A stretch of 64,000 nt of DNA, taken from positions 2,134,001 to 2,198,000 of the forward strand of contig WAEK01000002.1 of NCBI GenBank assembly GCA_011634665.1, read 5' to 3'. The notes under the pieces were generated by a model. That model saw only the letters and a list, made by a program, of their open reading frames with translations, was not told where the DNA came from and ran no database searches. The stretch is from Mortierella sp. BCC40632 (taxonomy: Eukaryota; Mortierellomycota; Mortierellomycetes; Mortierellales; Mortierellaceae). Below are positions 1-9,540 of this stretch, one piece after another. Within the stretch, counting starts at the first letter, position 1, and each line of letters opens with the position of its first letter. A program made the translations under genes and the position numbers.

Positions 1-1540
1 CGATTTCTCTCTCTCTCTCTCTCTCTCTCATACTCTCTGCCTGCATCGCCTCACTCGTCGTCTACTCTTCTTCGTCTTCTTTCTAGGCTTGCGCGCCCAT
101 CTCCTTCCAAGCCCATCGGGTTCCCCGTAATGCATTCTCTCCATTCCATTTCCTTTGCTTCTTCCATTGCTCATCCTCTCCTTCCTCCCTTTCATTACTC
201 TCGCCTGCACACAATGCCTCTCCTTGATTGTGCCCACAACCGAAAGCTTTACGCCCCTGGCAAAAGTAGCTTCGTCCCTTCCTCCTTTCCCAAATGCTGG
301 AGAAAAAGAGTCAAATATATCCCTCGGATGGATATCCTATTTGCGCCTCATGTACACCTGCGCTGCTGTACTCAAAGACATGATCTTCACCCTTCTCCCG
401 TTCACTCCTTGCAGGCGGATGACCTAGCCCATGGGCTTCCCCGCATGGATTGTCTGCCTATCCGCTCCTCACTCTTGTGGCTCTGGCATCAAACACATGG
501 TCCCGTCGCCCCCCTTCCTTCCTTCCTTCCTTCTCCTCCCCCTGTTCTTGCCGCACCCACCTTAGCCTCTGCATTCAAGGGTCAAAACACACCTTTCTTT
601 CTTCTTTCGCGCGATCTGATCAAGCACTGGCCCGCTCAGATGTTCTTCGTCGCACCTGCTCTTGTGCGGCGCGTCGGTCACAAAGTGTCCAAACATTGAA
701 CCTCATTTGCCGCACGAACAGGTGGCCCCGATAGCGGAGACAAAGACGTCCTCTCCCTTCGCCCAACTGCGACAGAACCCCCTTCCCACTTCCACACGGC
801 AGATGACAGGGCCACTGGGCGTACAAGCCGAAAAGTCGAACTTTGCAGTGCTCAGCGAAACACAGACATGCACATTCATACACACCATCCATTGCATTCT
901 TGAGAGAGAGAAGGGGCAAAGACCCCAAAAAAATCACGCTAGTGCGCCCGCTGGAGAACTCTCCTTTGTCCCAGACCTCCGGCACCGTTTAGACTTGAGG
1001 ACAGTAACATAGAGAAAAGGAAAAGGACTGAGGACGAGTTGGCTGAAGGGCTTCCTCTCATTTCCCAGGTATTTTATCCCATGGTCTGGTCATAGGAGAA
1101 CATCTGATATGCCTCCAATGCTTTCCTGAATCACAGTTGACGCTGTGACCACACCCCATGCTTCCCACCACTGCCCGCCGCTGTGATCTAAACTGTCGCT
1201 ACTACCAAACACCGTTCAAAGAGGCTCGCTGAACAGAATGCTAGGTTCACTCGTTCATTCAACATTCTATCTTGATACCAAAAGGTACTCACAACATGTG
1301 CTTTACTCTCGCAGAACACAAACTCTTGCTTCTCAGCACATGCTTCAAAAAAAAGTGCTGTTTGTCAACTCATCAGTTCTTAATGTGATCGGCTCCTTAT
1401 CTGGGACTTTTTTTTTTTTTTTTTTTTGGACCACATCAGCTACTTCATCATATCCAGCCTGATGTCACACTCTCCCCTTGCGCACCTCGCTTCAGGCTAG
1501 AAGATAAGCTGATGCCCGTCAACACCAAACTCTGCTAGCA
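1..1540. other. gene-poor left flank with simple repeats
   Basis: A (CT)n run lies at about 9-29 and a T homopolymer at about 1410-1428. Open frames here are short, low in complexity and rich in Ser/Pro/Leu from CT-rich DNA. None has a recognisable domain or convincing splice structure. I see no gene. Confidence 0.6.
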
Positions 1541-1543
1541 AAT

Positions 1544-1675
1544 TTGTTGTTGTTGTTGTTGTTGTAACAAGGACCTCACGAAGGCATGCAGAGTTTAATG
1601 TATATCCAGAGCTAATCCAGCCTTACACACTAGGAACTACGCCATCACCCACGTCGCATGAGTGGTCGTATTATC
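1544..1675 (-). repeat. SINE-like element, copy 3, with (CAA)n tail
   Basis: Read on the minus strand, this shares two blocks with the pair at 12954-13345. The head block contains TACGACCACTCATGCG followed by a GTGGGTGATGG stretch, and the 3' block contains AAACTCTGCATGCC followed by a GTCCTTGTTA-like end. It finishes in a (CAA)n tail, written as (TTG)n at 1544-1566. The middle is diverged. A short noncoding unit with an A-rich tail fits a SINE. Whether it keeps Pol III boxes is uncertain. Confidence 0.55.
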
Positions 1676-1788
1676 ATTTCCCTTCGTCACCTGTTGCGCC
1701 CATATTTCCCAACTACTCAGCCTTTTCTCTCCTTGAACCTACGCCAGCATCACTATCTCGACTGTTTCCCAACGCCTCTTTACGTTAG

Positions 1789-1824
<36 letters not shown>

Positions 1825-2100
1825 GGAAGAAGTTTCTATTGTCATTCGGGTTCGACTTTATTGCCAGCTGCCCCTTTTATATCTATTGTGAACAATTACT
1901 AGACGCGTCATCCAAGGATCAGAACGCGTTAATGGCGTCGGAGGAACCATTGTACTTCCGGGAGGGCTATTCCCGGGGTCTTGGTGAGAGTATTTTTTTT
2001 TTTTTTTTTTATCCCTTCGTGTGTCGCAGGTCACGTTTCCCCGCAGAATTGGACGCAAATTTGCTTCCAAAACAGACGAAGGGATAACAATCTGAAAAAT

Positions 2101-2112
2101 AACAATCTGTTT

Positions 2113-2146
<34 letters not shown>

Positions 2147-2155
2147 TCTGTTTCT
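2101..2155. repeat. 28-nt T tract between 14-bp direct repeats
   Basis: The 14-mer AACAATCTGTTTCT occurs at 2101-2114 and again at 2142-2155, separated only by a run of T. A shorter AACAATCTG copy lies just upstream near 2085. The arrangement looks like a target-site duplication around a poly(A) tail inserted on the minus strand with no body. Replication slippage is an alternative. Confidence 0.5.
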
Positions 2156-2275
2156 GCTGGAAATAGCTATGTAGGCTAAGACTAAACTAAACTAGCCACA
2201 GTCACCGCTCTGCGGTGGCAGTCCTCCATAATACCATAACAGCTCACGTTGCCGAAGCCCCGCGCAACGATTGCC
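2142..2275 (+). repeat. left direct repeat of the RNase H element
   Basis: This aligns in the same orientation with 4777-4905. Shared blocks include ATCTGTTTCTG, ATAGCTAYGTAGG, a hairpin and CCCCGCGCAA. Here the hairpin core is CACCGC-TCT-GCGGTG at 2203-2217. It lies just past the end of the broken RNase H frame (2316), so the two repeats bracket that frame. Confidence 0.5.
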
Positions 2276-2315
2276 GCCTTTTTCAAGACGATTAAAAGGT
2301 TGAAAAAACAGACTG

Positions 2316-4756
2316 TCACCGGAAAGGAATCCTCCCCATCCTCTCCATCACCTCCAAATGTCGCTTGCCTGCTAGACTATCTAGCAGGGTGGCATCAGCA
2401 GATGCCATATCGTTCTGAGCACCAGGGCAGCGTTGCTCGAGGTGATCAGCCAAGGGTGCACCACAACGGCATACACCAACAGGGCATGCGAAACCGTCAC
2501 CATCACTCCATCGTCCTCTTTCTCCTTGAAAGGCGCCTTTCTTTTTCGAGGGAGTGATCCCATGTCGTGCTTCCCATGCCACGGTAGCCTCACATCTGTC
2601 CTTCCATAGGACCTCGGATGCCTTTCCTTCGATGAAACGGACGAAATGGTGTACAATGACTGTTGCTACTTTTTTGGGGACTGAGAACATAGGGGCCCAA
2701 ATCGTAGGCAGATTTGCTGGTGTTAGGCCACGGCAGAGGGAGCCAAAGGTCCAGAAGGTTGTTGGAAGCGTCGATCCGTCCTCAAGTTGATTCGGTGTAT
2801 GATCAGGAGTCCCGCGAATGAAGTTGAGACTCTTGATTATTGCTCTGGTAGGCGCCCCTCGCCAAAACAATCTTCTGGGTGCCCTGATCCCTCGGATCTG
2901 GTTCGCCACTTGTGCCTTGAACCTATCCTTCGCTTCTCTGTTTGCCTTGTCGACCTCACTGGGACCCCACTCGTCTATCAAACGTATGGCCTCGTCCCAG
3001 ATGTCGCGCTGTTGCTCCTTTGTTGCCAGACATTCCCATACGTGGTCGTTGTCTTCGGTCTCAGCTGCACACATCCTACAGCCTCCGTTAGGGTACACAT
3101 CAGGGTGTCGAGCATGCATCACTTTCCCTGTCGGCAACATTCCAAACATCTTTTTGATCCTATGTGTTCGTTGTGCTGTGTCCTTCATGCTGCTGTAAAA
3201 GGTGTGTACTTGGCGTCTGTCGTGAATATGGGCCAGAGTTGAACTCCAATCCACCTCGTCCACACTCTGGATGGCACGCTTCGTCCTCTTCTGTGCTAGC
3301 CAGGCTTGGTGTCTCCTTATCGTTGTCTGTCGTTTCAGAAATTGACGGATGTCGATTTCGATACTGGTTCCCTCGCACCTAGCTACCAAGTTTAGCTCAT
3401 CCTGTGCACTCAGATCTACCTTCCAAGGATCGGTACGCACGCCAGCATTTTGCCTTTGCAACCTTATCAGCAGCGATGTTCCCTTGGTTATCACTGTGGC
3501 CACGGACCCAAACCACTTGAACGCTTCCCTCCCGCTCCTTTACCACTTTTGCCAACACTGCCCATAGCGCGGCTAGATTGGTGCGTTGTCGTTTCCTGGG
3601 CAGGGTGGTTGATCTGTTTACCACCATCTGTCTGAATTGATCAACGACGCCCTCGTTGTCTAACTCCACTCTGAGGTCCTGATCTGGTGGTGCTGCTACT
3701 ACTGCAGCAATTAGACCCATGAGTTCCGCTTTTGGTTGACGAAGCGTGGCCACCCACGCGTCCTCCAAATGATACGATCTGCCCTGAAGAGGTGTCCACG
3801 ATTCCGCATGCCATGGATATCGCCTCTGTTCCTGCCCCGATGAGGGATCCATCTGTGTGCAGGGTACGTGCCTCTGGTGTGCGCTGAGTGTTCCTGAGCT
3901 GTAGCATTTTGTCTCTGACAGATGCTTGGACGAAAAGAGGGCCTATAGACTGCCATCCCTCGATGGCGGGCCTCTCATTCACCCATCCCTGAAACTCTTC
4001 CCTCAGGTCTTTCTCTGTATCCTCGGTCTGATCCTCAACATAGGGAGCGACTCCACGCCTTCGCCTCAGTTCCCTGCGATCTTCTTTTCGCTGTTGCCTT
4101 TCCTCCTGGTCCTTTTGAAGATGTTGGGTCAGTCCTTCCGCCAGCAGAATTGCATGATCGCGCGTCCGCCTTTTTTCTGATCTCACCCTTTCTTCAAACT
4201 GTGAGAGGTGCACCTCGTGCTCGCGTTGTGCGGCGTCTTTGATCGACTGGAAATGTTCCTGCAGGTGTCTTTTGTCGTTGTCCAGGATCTTTTGTGAAGA
4301 CAACTGCAGCTGCGAATAATGCTCTCTCGCCCTTTCGTGCAAGACCCTGACTGCAATAGCCTGGTTCTTTTTGGAAGGGCTGTAACTGTCGCTCGAGTGG
4401 TGTAGCACATCCCTCTCATACGACTTTGCGTACTTTTGCACTCGTTGCTGCAACATGTGCATAACCTGCTGGGTGCCCGAGTCATACTCCTCCTGGGCTG
4501 CATCCATTTGGCTAGTCGTGTCTCTATCCAGTCTTGCTGTCTGCGTCCTTAACTGCATGTCCGCTCCCTGTGGCAAGTGGAAGCCGAAAAGAGGTAAAAG
4601 GTGGCAGATGCTGACCTCGTGACAGCTAGGGAGATCACCATCTGGGGGGGTTCCGGGTTCTGATTGCTGTGCGGGCGATGGGGGCGGCCCATCCACTCCC
4701 ACCCTGTGGCTCATCCCTTCAAAAGACACCCTTTCGCTCGTTCCCACGCTTCTCAT
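2316..4756 (-). pseudogene. retroelement ORF: coiled coil, RNase H domain, Cys clusters; two frameshifts, no RT
   Basis: The reading starts at an ATG at 4756. About 110 residues in, a long charged heptad-like region begins, and an RNase H fold follows. The four acidic positions of RNase H can be placed: the D of TDGSLIGAG, the E of KAELMGL, the D of VELDNEGV and the D of GHSDNQGNIAADKVA. They are spread over different frames because the reading shifts near 3750 and near 3450. The last frame (up to 2316) has a CRMC...H...C zinc-knuckle-like cluster, as in the tails of LINE ORF2 proteins, and a second cluster CPVGVCRCGAPLADH. No reverse transcriptase motif is visible in any of the three frames. 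It may be an internally deleted LINE or a non-autonomous RNase H element. Two frameshifts and flanking repeats suggest a dead copy. Confidence 0.6.
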
Positions 4757-4776
4757 TTCTCTCCTCTCTCCCTCAT

Positions 4777-4905
4777 CTGTTTCTGTTAAGATAGCTACGT
4801 AGGCAAAGAACTAATCTAAGGATTGTCACCACATAGTGGTGACAATCCTCCCGTAACCATGTCAACTACACCTAGCCAGTGACCCCGCGCAATCCGCGAG
4901 CCATG
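4777..4905 (+). repeat. right direct repeat of the RNase H element, with perfect hairpin
   Basis: This is the better preserved partner of 2142-2275, just upstream of the ATG of the RNase H frame (minus strand). It contains a perfect 13-bp stem with a 3-nt loop at 4820-4848. The left copy keeps a hairpin at the equivalent place with a changed sequence. Confidence 0.5.
4820..4848. other. perfect hairpin, 13-bp stem and ATA loop
   Basis: GGATTGTCACCAC at 4820-4832 is the exact reverse complement of 4836-4848. It lies within the element's direct repeat. A role as RNA structure or protein-binding palindrome is inference. Confidence 0.7.
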
Positions 4906-5032
4906 TGGGGTTCGTCCTTGAGAGCAATCATGACAAGCGAGGGTTCTTGTTGGTGGTAGGAAATAATGATGCGTGGGAAATAATGAGAGCCTGAAGGACC
5001 TGGCGGCGAGAGGGTAAAAAATCATCAAATCA

Positions 5033-5103
5033 GAAAGTGTAGTATATGGGTATCATTCCGGCCTTCCAAGCCTGAGAACCGGGTTCGAGTCCCGGCACTT
5101 TCA
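5033..5103 (+). tRNA. tRNA-Gly (anticodon TCC)
   Basis: The acceptor stem GAAAGTG/CACTTTC is a perfect 7-bp match, with A as discriminator (5103). The T arm CCGGG-TTCGAGT-CCCGG is complete. The anticodon loop CTTCCAA gives TCC, on a 5-bp stem with one mismatch. The D-arm segment TAGTATATGGGTATCAT matches eukaryotic glycine tRNAs. There is no intron. The internal A and B boxes are intact, and T runs follow at once. Confidence 0.9.
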
Positions 5104-5115
5104 TTTTGCCTTTTT
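5104..5115 (+). terminator. Pol III terminator of tRNA-Gly
   Basis: TTTT at 5104-5107 and TTTTT at 5111-5115 directly follow the tRNA 3' end, as expected for RNA polymerase III termination. Confidence 0.7.
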
Positions 5116-5271
5116 CTCGAAATCTGCCCACAGGCAACCTGGGCTCTCTCATCTCGAGGAAATCAAGCGTAGGCCCTTACTCAGTGTGGAGAAAGTTGGA
5201 CTTCAGAACTCTTTTTTTTTCGAAAGGATGTGTCAAACTGCAGTACGTGTACTGTACTGCCGTTAGTACAG

Positions 5272-5284
5272 GAGCACTTTCCTT
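5272..5284. repeat. left target-site duplication of LINE
   Basis: The 13-mer GAGCACTTTCCTT here is repeated exactly at 10281-10293 on the other side of the LINE. Its last two T bases merge with the T tract that is the LINE's A tail. Confidence 0.8.
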
Positions 5285-5309
5285 TTTTTTTTTTTTTTTT
5301 TTTTACAGG

Positions 5310-5321
5310 CCCCGTTAGGGG
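5310..5321 (-). other. LINE 3'-terminal hairpin
   Basis: On the minus strand the 3' UTR ends CCCC-TAAC-GGGG a few bases before the A tail. The same hairpin is at 10701-10712 in a truncated copy. The diverged copy at 11258-11269 has CCTC-TCAT-GAGG, where a C-G pair has become T-A and pairing is kept. In several LINEs the reverse transcriptase recognises a 3' stem-loop; that role here is inferred. Confidence 0.6.
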
Positions 5322-5523
5322 TTTTATTCGTCGGCGCGCACTCATACCACGGTCTGCGGACGTGGCCAGCTAGTTCACAAAAACTACACTATCCTACAAC
5401 AGAAGAGTAGAGAGAAGAAGGAAAAGGTGGAGGGTGACCCAGAAACGATATAGCTACTAAAAATACAAATGCAGAGGAAGGGAAAAAGACCAGGTACAAA
5501 AGAGCACCCGCAGAGGGGGCAAG

Positions 5524-8500
5524 TCAAAAGGCAGGATCTACAACTAGGGGCAAAGGGTCCGAGGGGTCCAGGAGCTGCGAGAGCGGCTCCCAATCAAGCA
5601 GGTCAACGTCAGCGACGTTTGCTCGCCTGATGTCAGGCGGCTTCGGTCTTGCGCGCGAAGCTGGAGGAGTGTACTCCCCTGGCATGTCTAAAAAGGGACC
5701 ATAGCCAGGGGTGGGCCACATCCAACCAAATGTCACCTCCTCTTTGGACACCACAATATACGGAGGGTGATTCCAAGTCTTGTGCATTCGCTTGTAATTG
5801 GCATCTGAAGTTGCTGCTGGGTTTGGGTTCGTTGCTTGCTGTTTGTTGTCCTTGAGGAGAGCTTGTTGGAGTGCTGTGTGTGCACGGAGCTTGAGGCTGT
5901 TGACGGTGAGCCAGAGGAGGTCGTCCGCTGTGCCATCTCTCGGGGGGGTTGTCCCGGGAGTAGCTTGTGGATGGCAACAAAAGTCCTCCAAATGCTGTAC
6001 AGGACCAACGAGTGGATGTGTACTGCGATAGGGGGGCAGTTTCTCAATTTCTGGCCATCCCAGCATGCAGTTGTCAGGCAGACTGCTGACGACCATGCCA
6101 GGGACGAGGGTGGTGATCCAGGAACGGGCGGCCTTCCAGAGGGCCCAGACTGCTCCACAGTTGGCGAAGGCGTGTCGAAGGTCCTCTATATGAGGCTCCT
6201 GATCTGGGTAGTCAATGAGGCAGCGCTTGCACTTGCCATTGACGTCTTCCTTCCACTTGGCTCTGGCCTTGTCGGTGGTGATTGCATGGTGAGCGAGGTT
6301 GAAAAGAAAAGACCTCTCTTTTGGTGTCCTGAGGGGGTGGTGTGTGCGCTTGAAGACCGTGTCCCACCACTTGTCAGGGTAGGGCTCGTTGTTTTGTGTA
6401 GGAGACTTGAGCCGCAGCCTACCATAGACTGGGGCGTATGGGTCTTTGCCTTGGTCGAAATTTTCCTGACGAGTGTTCTGCTTTCTGCTCTCCAGGTATT
6501 GACGGGCAGCGCGGACTGAAAACCCTTCAATGTCGACCTCTCCTGCGAAGACGGTCTCCCCTCTAACGTCGGGGTCTGTGTTGGGGTGGGGGAGGAGTCT
6601 GGCGAAGGCCCACATCGCGTCTGGAACCACTGTGAGGCGGTAGTGTCTGCGGGAGTGGGGTGAGCGAGTTTGTGCTTCGGAGGGGTGGGTGAGGAGGGCA
6701 ATCGCGTCGGTGGGGCGGAGGAGGGCGTACGTCTCTTGTGCAACTGCAGTGAAGAGGTCACCCCACTGGGGGGAGGCCGTGCGCCATCGTGCGAGCCATT
6801 TGGCTTTGAGCGCCGAGCATTGGAGCTCGACGTCCATCAAACCAAATCCACCTTTATCCTTGGGTCGTCTGAGCCAGTCTCTGCTGACCGAAGGTTTGTG
6901 TCCGTTCCACAGGAGGTCTGACGTCAAGGAGTTGATCTTCTTGAAAAAAGTAGGCGAGAACTGGTAGAAGGCTGCTCCATACCACACTTTGGAGTAGATG
7001 TAGGCGTTTGCAACATGTACCCTCCCTTGAAGGGAGAGAGAGCGTGTACGAAGTGCATTAATGGACTTTTTCACCGAGTTCACTATGTTGTCTTCGATCT
7101 GTGCCATGTCACGGCCGCCTACGCGGAGAGTGATACCGAGGTGGGTGAAAGGTTCTCCATATTCTTTGATGCTGAAGCCGGGGGGGGAATTGAGTTGGTG
7201 CTGGTGGGGTGAGGGGATGACCGCAGTCTTCTCAACGTTGATCTTTGCTCCCGAGGCCCTCTCGTGTAGCTGGATGGCCCTTTGTGCTGCCTCCTCATCG
7301 CCCTCGGCGACGGCAAGGATAGTATCGTCTGCATTTGCCGCGTGGGTAAAACGGGTGTTAGAGAGGACGATACCAGTAGCGTGCCTGTTGTAGTACAGGA
7401 GGAAAGGCTCCAGTACGAGGTTGAAGAGGATTGGCGCAAGGTGATCCCCTTGGCGTAGGCTTCTTTTAATCTCGTAGGGAGGGGTTTGGGTGCCGTTGAA
7501 GAGAATTCTGGCCTCTAGGTTGTTGTAGCAGTGTTTGATCCAGCGTCGGATACGAGGACCGAAGCCAAAGTGCTCCAGTACACGATGAAGGTAGTCCCAC
7601 TCGACGCGGTCGTAAGCCTTCTCTTGGTCAAGAGAGAGGAGGACAGCGTCGCCGTGATTACCTTTGTAGACCTGTGCCATGACTAGCTCGAGTTGCATCA
7701 CATTGTCATGCGCCATGCGGCCCGGCATGAAACCTGATTGCCATTTGCCGATGATCTTGTGAGCCCGAGCACTGATCCTGGTGGCCAGAATCTTTGTCAG
7801 GATCTTGTAGTCAGTCTGCAAAAGGCTGATCGGGCGGTAGTTTTTCATCTCCTCTGGGTCACCTTTCTTGAAAATTAAGGTGGTGGTGGATTGGTGGTGG
7901 GAAGGGGGAAGGACGTTCTGGTCGTCGCCAATCGCGTTGAACATCTCGGCGAGGATGGGGGCAAGTGATGATTTAAAAGTTTTGTAAAATTCATAAGGGA
8001 GGCCGTCAGCGCCTGGAGCAGAACGGTCTGCCATGGAGCCGATGGCTTGCTTGATGACTGCAGGCGAGATGTCCTCGTCGAGCTCTGCGCGATCAGTCTC
8101 TAGAAGAGTAGAGGTGATGCACCCCAGCAGCTCTTTCTGGGCATCAGGACAGGTAGGCTGAGATGCGTACAGGTCTCTGTAGAAAGAAGTAGCAATCTCG
8201 TGCATCCGAGCTTGCGATGTAGCCCGAACCCCGTCATCACTTTTGAGGGCGGAGATGGTTTTGCGCTTTGCAGTGGATTTGAGGCGGATGGAGAAGTAGG
8301 GGGAAGGGCGTTCGCCGTCCTCAAGCCATTGAACTTTGGCGAGGGTGGCTAGACGCTCGATGTCCGTGAGCTCAAGGTTGCGAAGCTCTTCTCTAGCTGC
8401 CTCTTTCTCTGCTGTTGCAGAGACCGAGGCCGGGTTCAAATCCAGGAGAGTATTAGACTTGGTGGTGGAGGTGTGGAGGACAACTCGCCGTTTCTGTTTT

Positions 8501-9540
8501 TCCTCTCGGGCTTTGTTTATGAAACGTTGGCCTAGGAGGAGACACCTGTCCTTGATCTCATCCAAATAGAGACCAATGGAAGGGTACAGATGAGGGAGAT
8601 CCTCACGTTTACGCGAGTAGTGTTTGATCGCCTCTGTGATCTGCGACCGAAAGTCCCTTTCGCGGAGGATGCGCGCGTCCAGGGAAGGAGCGGCTCTAAC
8701 CTTTGGGGGGTTAGCTGGGTCCTCGAAGTGGAATTTGGCCGAGACAAGGAAGTGATCGGAGGTGATGACGGTGACCTCGTGGATCTGGTAGCCAGACGCG
8801 AGGAGGAGCGAGGGAGGGGATGCGAGGATGTAGTCGATTCGTGTTCGAAGGATGTAGTCCTCTTTCTTGTAATGATGGGTGAAGTGTTGTGTGAGGGGGT
8901 TGCGGTAGGCGTCGCGTTGTGGAGGGGGAGCGATATCCTGGAGTTCGAGCTGCTCAAAAATGGGAGCATAGATATCCCATTTGTTGTTGCGGGACGAGGA
9001 AGGGTGACTCCTGTCCAGTTCTGGGAGGCGTACGGCGTTGATGTCCCCGAGGAGGATGTGGTGGAGGTGGTCGTCGAGTTCGTCTACTGGGAAGAGGTAG
9101 GCAAATCTCTCTGGGGAAATGTCATTAGTCCCTGCAGGGGCATAGACGTTGGATATTCTGACCGAAAGGGCCGGGTTACCATCGCAAATGACTTCGGCAG
9201 AGAGTACTCTACCGTTGATGAAGCTCTGTGGGTCGACAAAGGTGAGTTTGTGGTATTTTTGGTTGATGAGTATAGCGCAGCAGTCCGAATGGACGAAGGT
9301 GAGGTTCTCAGGGGACGAGCCCCATTGACGGGCCCATTCGTCCATGGTGGATTCCGGGAGGGGGTGTGTGATGAATTGTGTGGTGATCTCCTGGAGTGCA
9401 ATGATGTCTATATGCTGTAAAGGGGTGGAGGAGAGTTGTGTGCGGAGGTATGCAAAAAAATTGCGGCGCCGGGCAGGGTTCGTGATCGAGCTACAGTTGA
9501 AAGTAGCGACGCGAATGGATGGGAAACCGGGGAGGGGCAT
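5524..9540 (-). CDS. LINE ORF2: AP endonuclease, reverse transcriptase, zinc knuckle
   Basis: An uninterrupted protein of 1338 residues. The N-terminal AP-type endonuclease has all its usual blocks: ATFNCSS, ALQEI, GDINAV, RIDYILAS and TSDHFLV. The central RT has FKKGDPEEMKNYRPISLL, GFMPGRMAHDN, SLDQEKAYDRV and RQGDHLAP. At the catalytic block the usual Tyr/Phe-Ala-Asp-Asp reads N736-A-D-D739; both aspartates remain. Near the C-terminus CKRC...H...C forms a zinc-knuckle-like cluster as in L1-type elements. The ATG overlaps the ORF1 stop as TAATG (9538-9542), which fits translation by stop-start reinitiation. The protein would nick the target and prime cDNA synthesis from the LINE RNA. The Asn may reduce activity; otherwise the frame is intact. 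Confidence 0.9.
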   Translation of the reverse strand: MPLPGFPSIRVATFNCSSITNPARRRNFFAYLRTQLSSTPLQHIDIIALQEITTQFITHPLPESTMDEWARQWGSSPENLTFVHSDCCAILINQKYHKLTFVDPQSFINGRVLSAEVICDGNPALSVRISNVYAPAGTNDISPERFAYLFPVDELDDHLHHILLGDINAVRLPELDRSHPSSSRNNKWDIYAPIFEQLELQDIAPPPQRDAYRNPLTQHFTHHYKKEDYILRTRIDYILASPPSLLLASGYQIHEVTVITSDHFLVSAKFHFEDPANPPKVRAAPSLDARILRERDFRSQITEAIKHYSRKREDLPHLYPSIGLYLDEIKDRCLLLGQRFINKAREEKQKRRVVLHTSTTKSNTLLDLNPASVSATAEKEAAREELRNLELTDIERLATLAKVQWLEDGERPSPYFSIRLKSTAKRKTISALKSDDGVRATSQARMHEIATSFYRDLYASQPTCPDAQKELLGCITSTLLETDRAELDEDISPAVIKQAIGSMADRSAPGADGLPYEFYKTFKSSLAPILAEMFNAIGDDQNVLPPSHHQSTTTLIFKKGDPEEMKNYRPISLLQTDYKILTKILATRISARAHKIIGKWQSGFMPGRMAHDNVMQLELVMAQVYKGNHGDAVLLSLDQEKAYDRVEWDYLHRVLEHFGFGPRIRRWIKHCYNNLEARILFNGTQTPPYEIKRSLRQGDHLAPILFNLVLEPFLLYYNRHATGIVLSNTRFTHAANADDTILAVAEGDEEAAQRAIQLHERASGAKINVEKTAVIPSPHQHQLNSPPGFSIKEYGEPFTHLGITLRVGGRDMAQIEDNIVNSVKKSINALRTRSLSLQGRVHVANAYIYSKVWYGAAFYQFSPTFFKKINSLTSDLLWNGHKPSVSRDWLRRPKDKGGFGLMDVELQCSALKAKWLARWRTASPQWGDLFTAVAQETYALLRPTDAIALLTHPSEAQTRSPHSRRHYRLTVVPDAMWAFARLLPHPNTDPDVRGETVFAGEVDIEGFSVRAARQYLESRKQNTRQENFDQGKDPYAPVYGRLRLKSPTQNNEPYPDKWWDTVFKRTHHPLRTPKERSFLFNLAHHAITTDKARAKWKEDVNGKCKRCLIDYPDQEPHIEDLRHAFANCGAVWALWKAARSWITTLVPGMVVSSLPDNCMLGWPEIEKLPPYRSTHPLVGPVQHLEDFCCHPQATPGTTPPRDGTADDLLWLTVNSLKLRAHTALQQALLKDNKQQATNPNPAATSDANYKRMHKTWNHPPYIVVSKEEVTFGWMWPTPGYGPFLDMPGEYTPPASRARPKPPDIRRANVADVDLLDWEPLSQLLDPSDPLPLVVDPAF

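Noticed and set aside
130..699. 189-codon open frame at the left edge
   Set aside because: CT-rich, Ser/Pro/His/Leu-biased translation without domain; overlapping frames are equally open.
8417..8432. GGGTTCAAATCC B-box-like sequence
   Set aside because: Lies inside the intact LINE ORF2 and has no tRNA fold around it.
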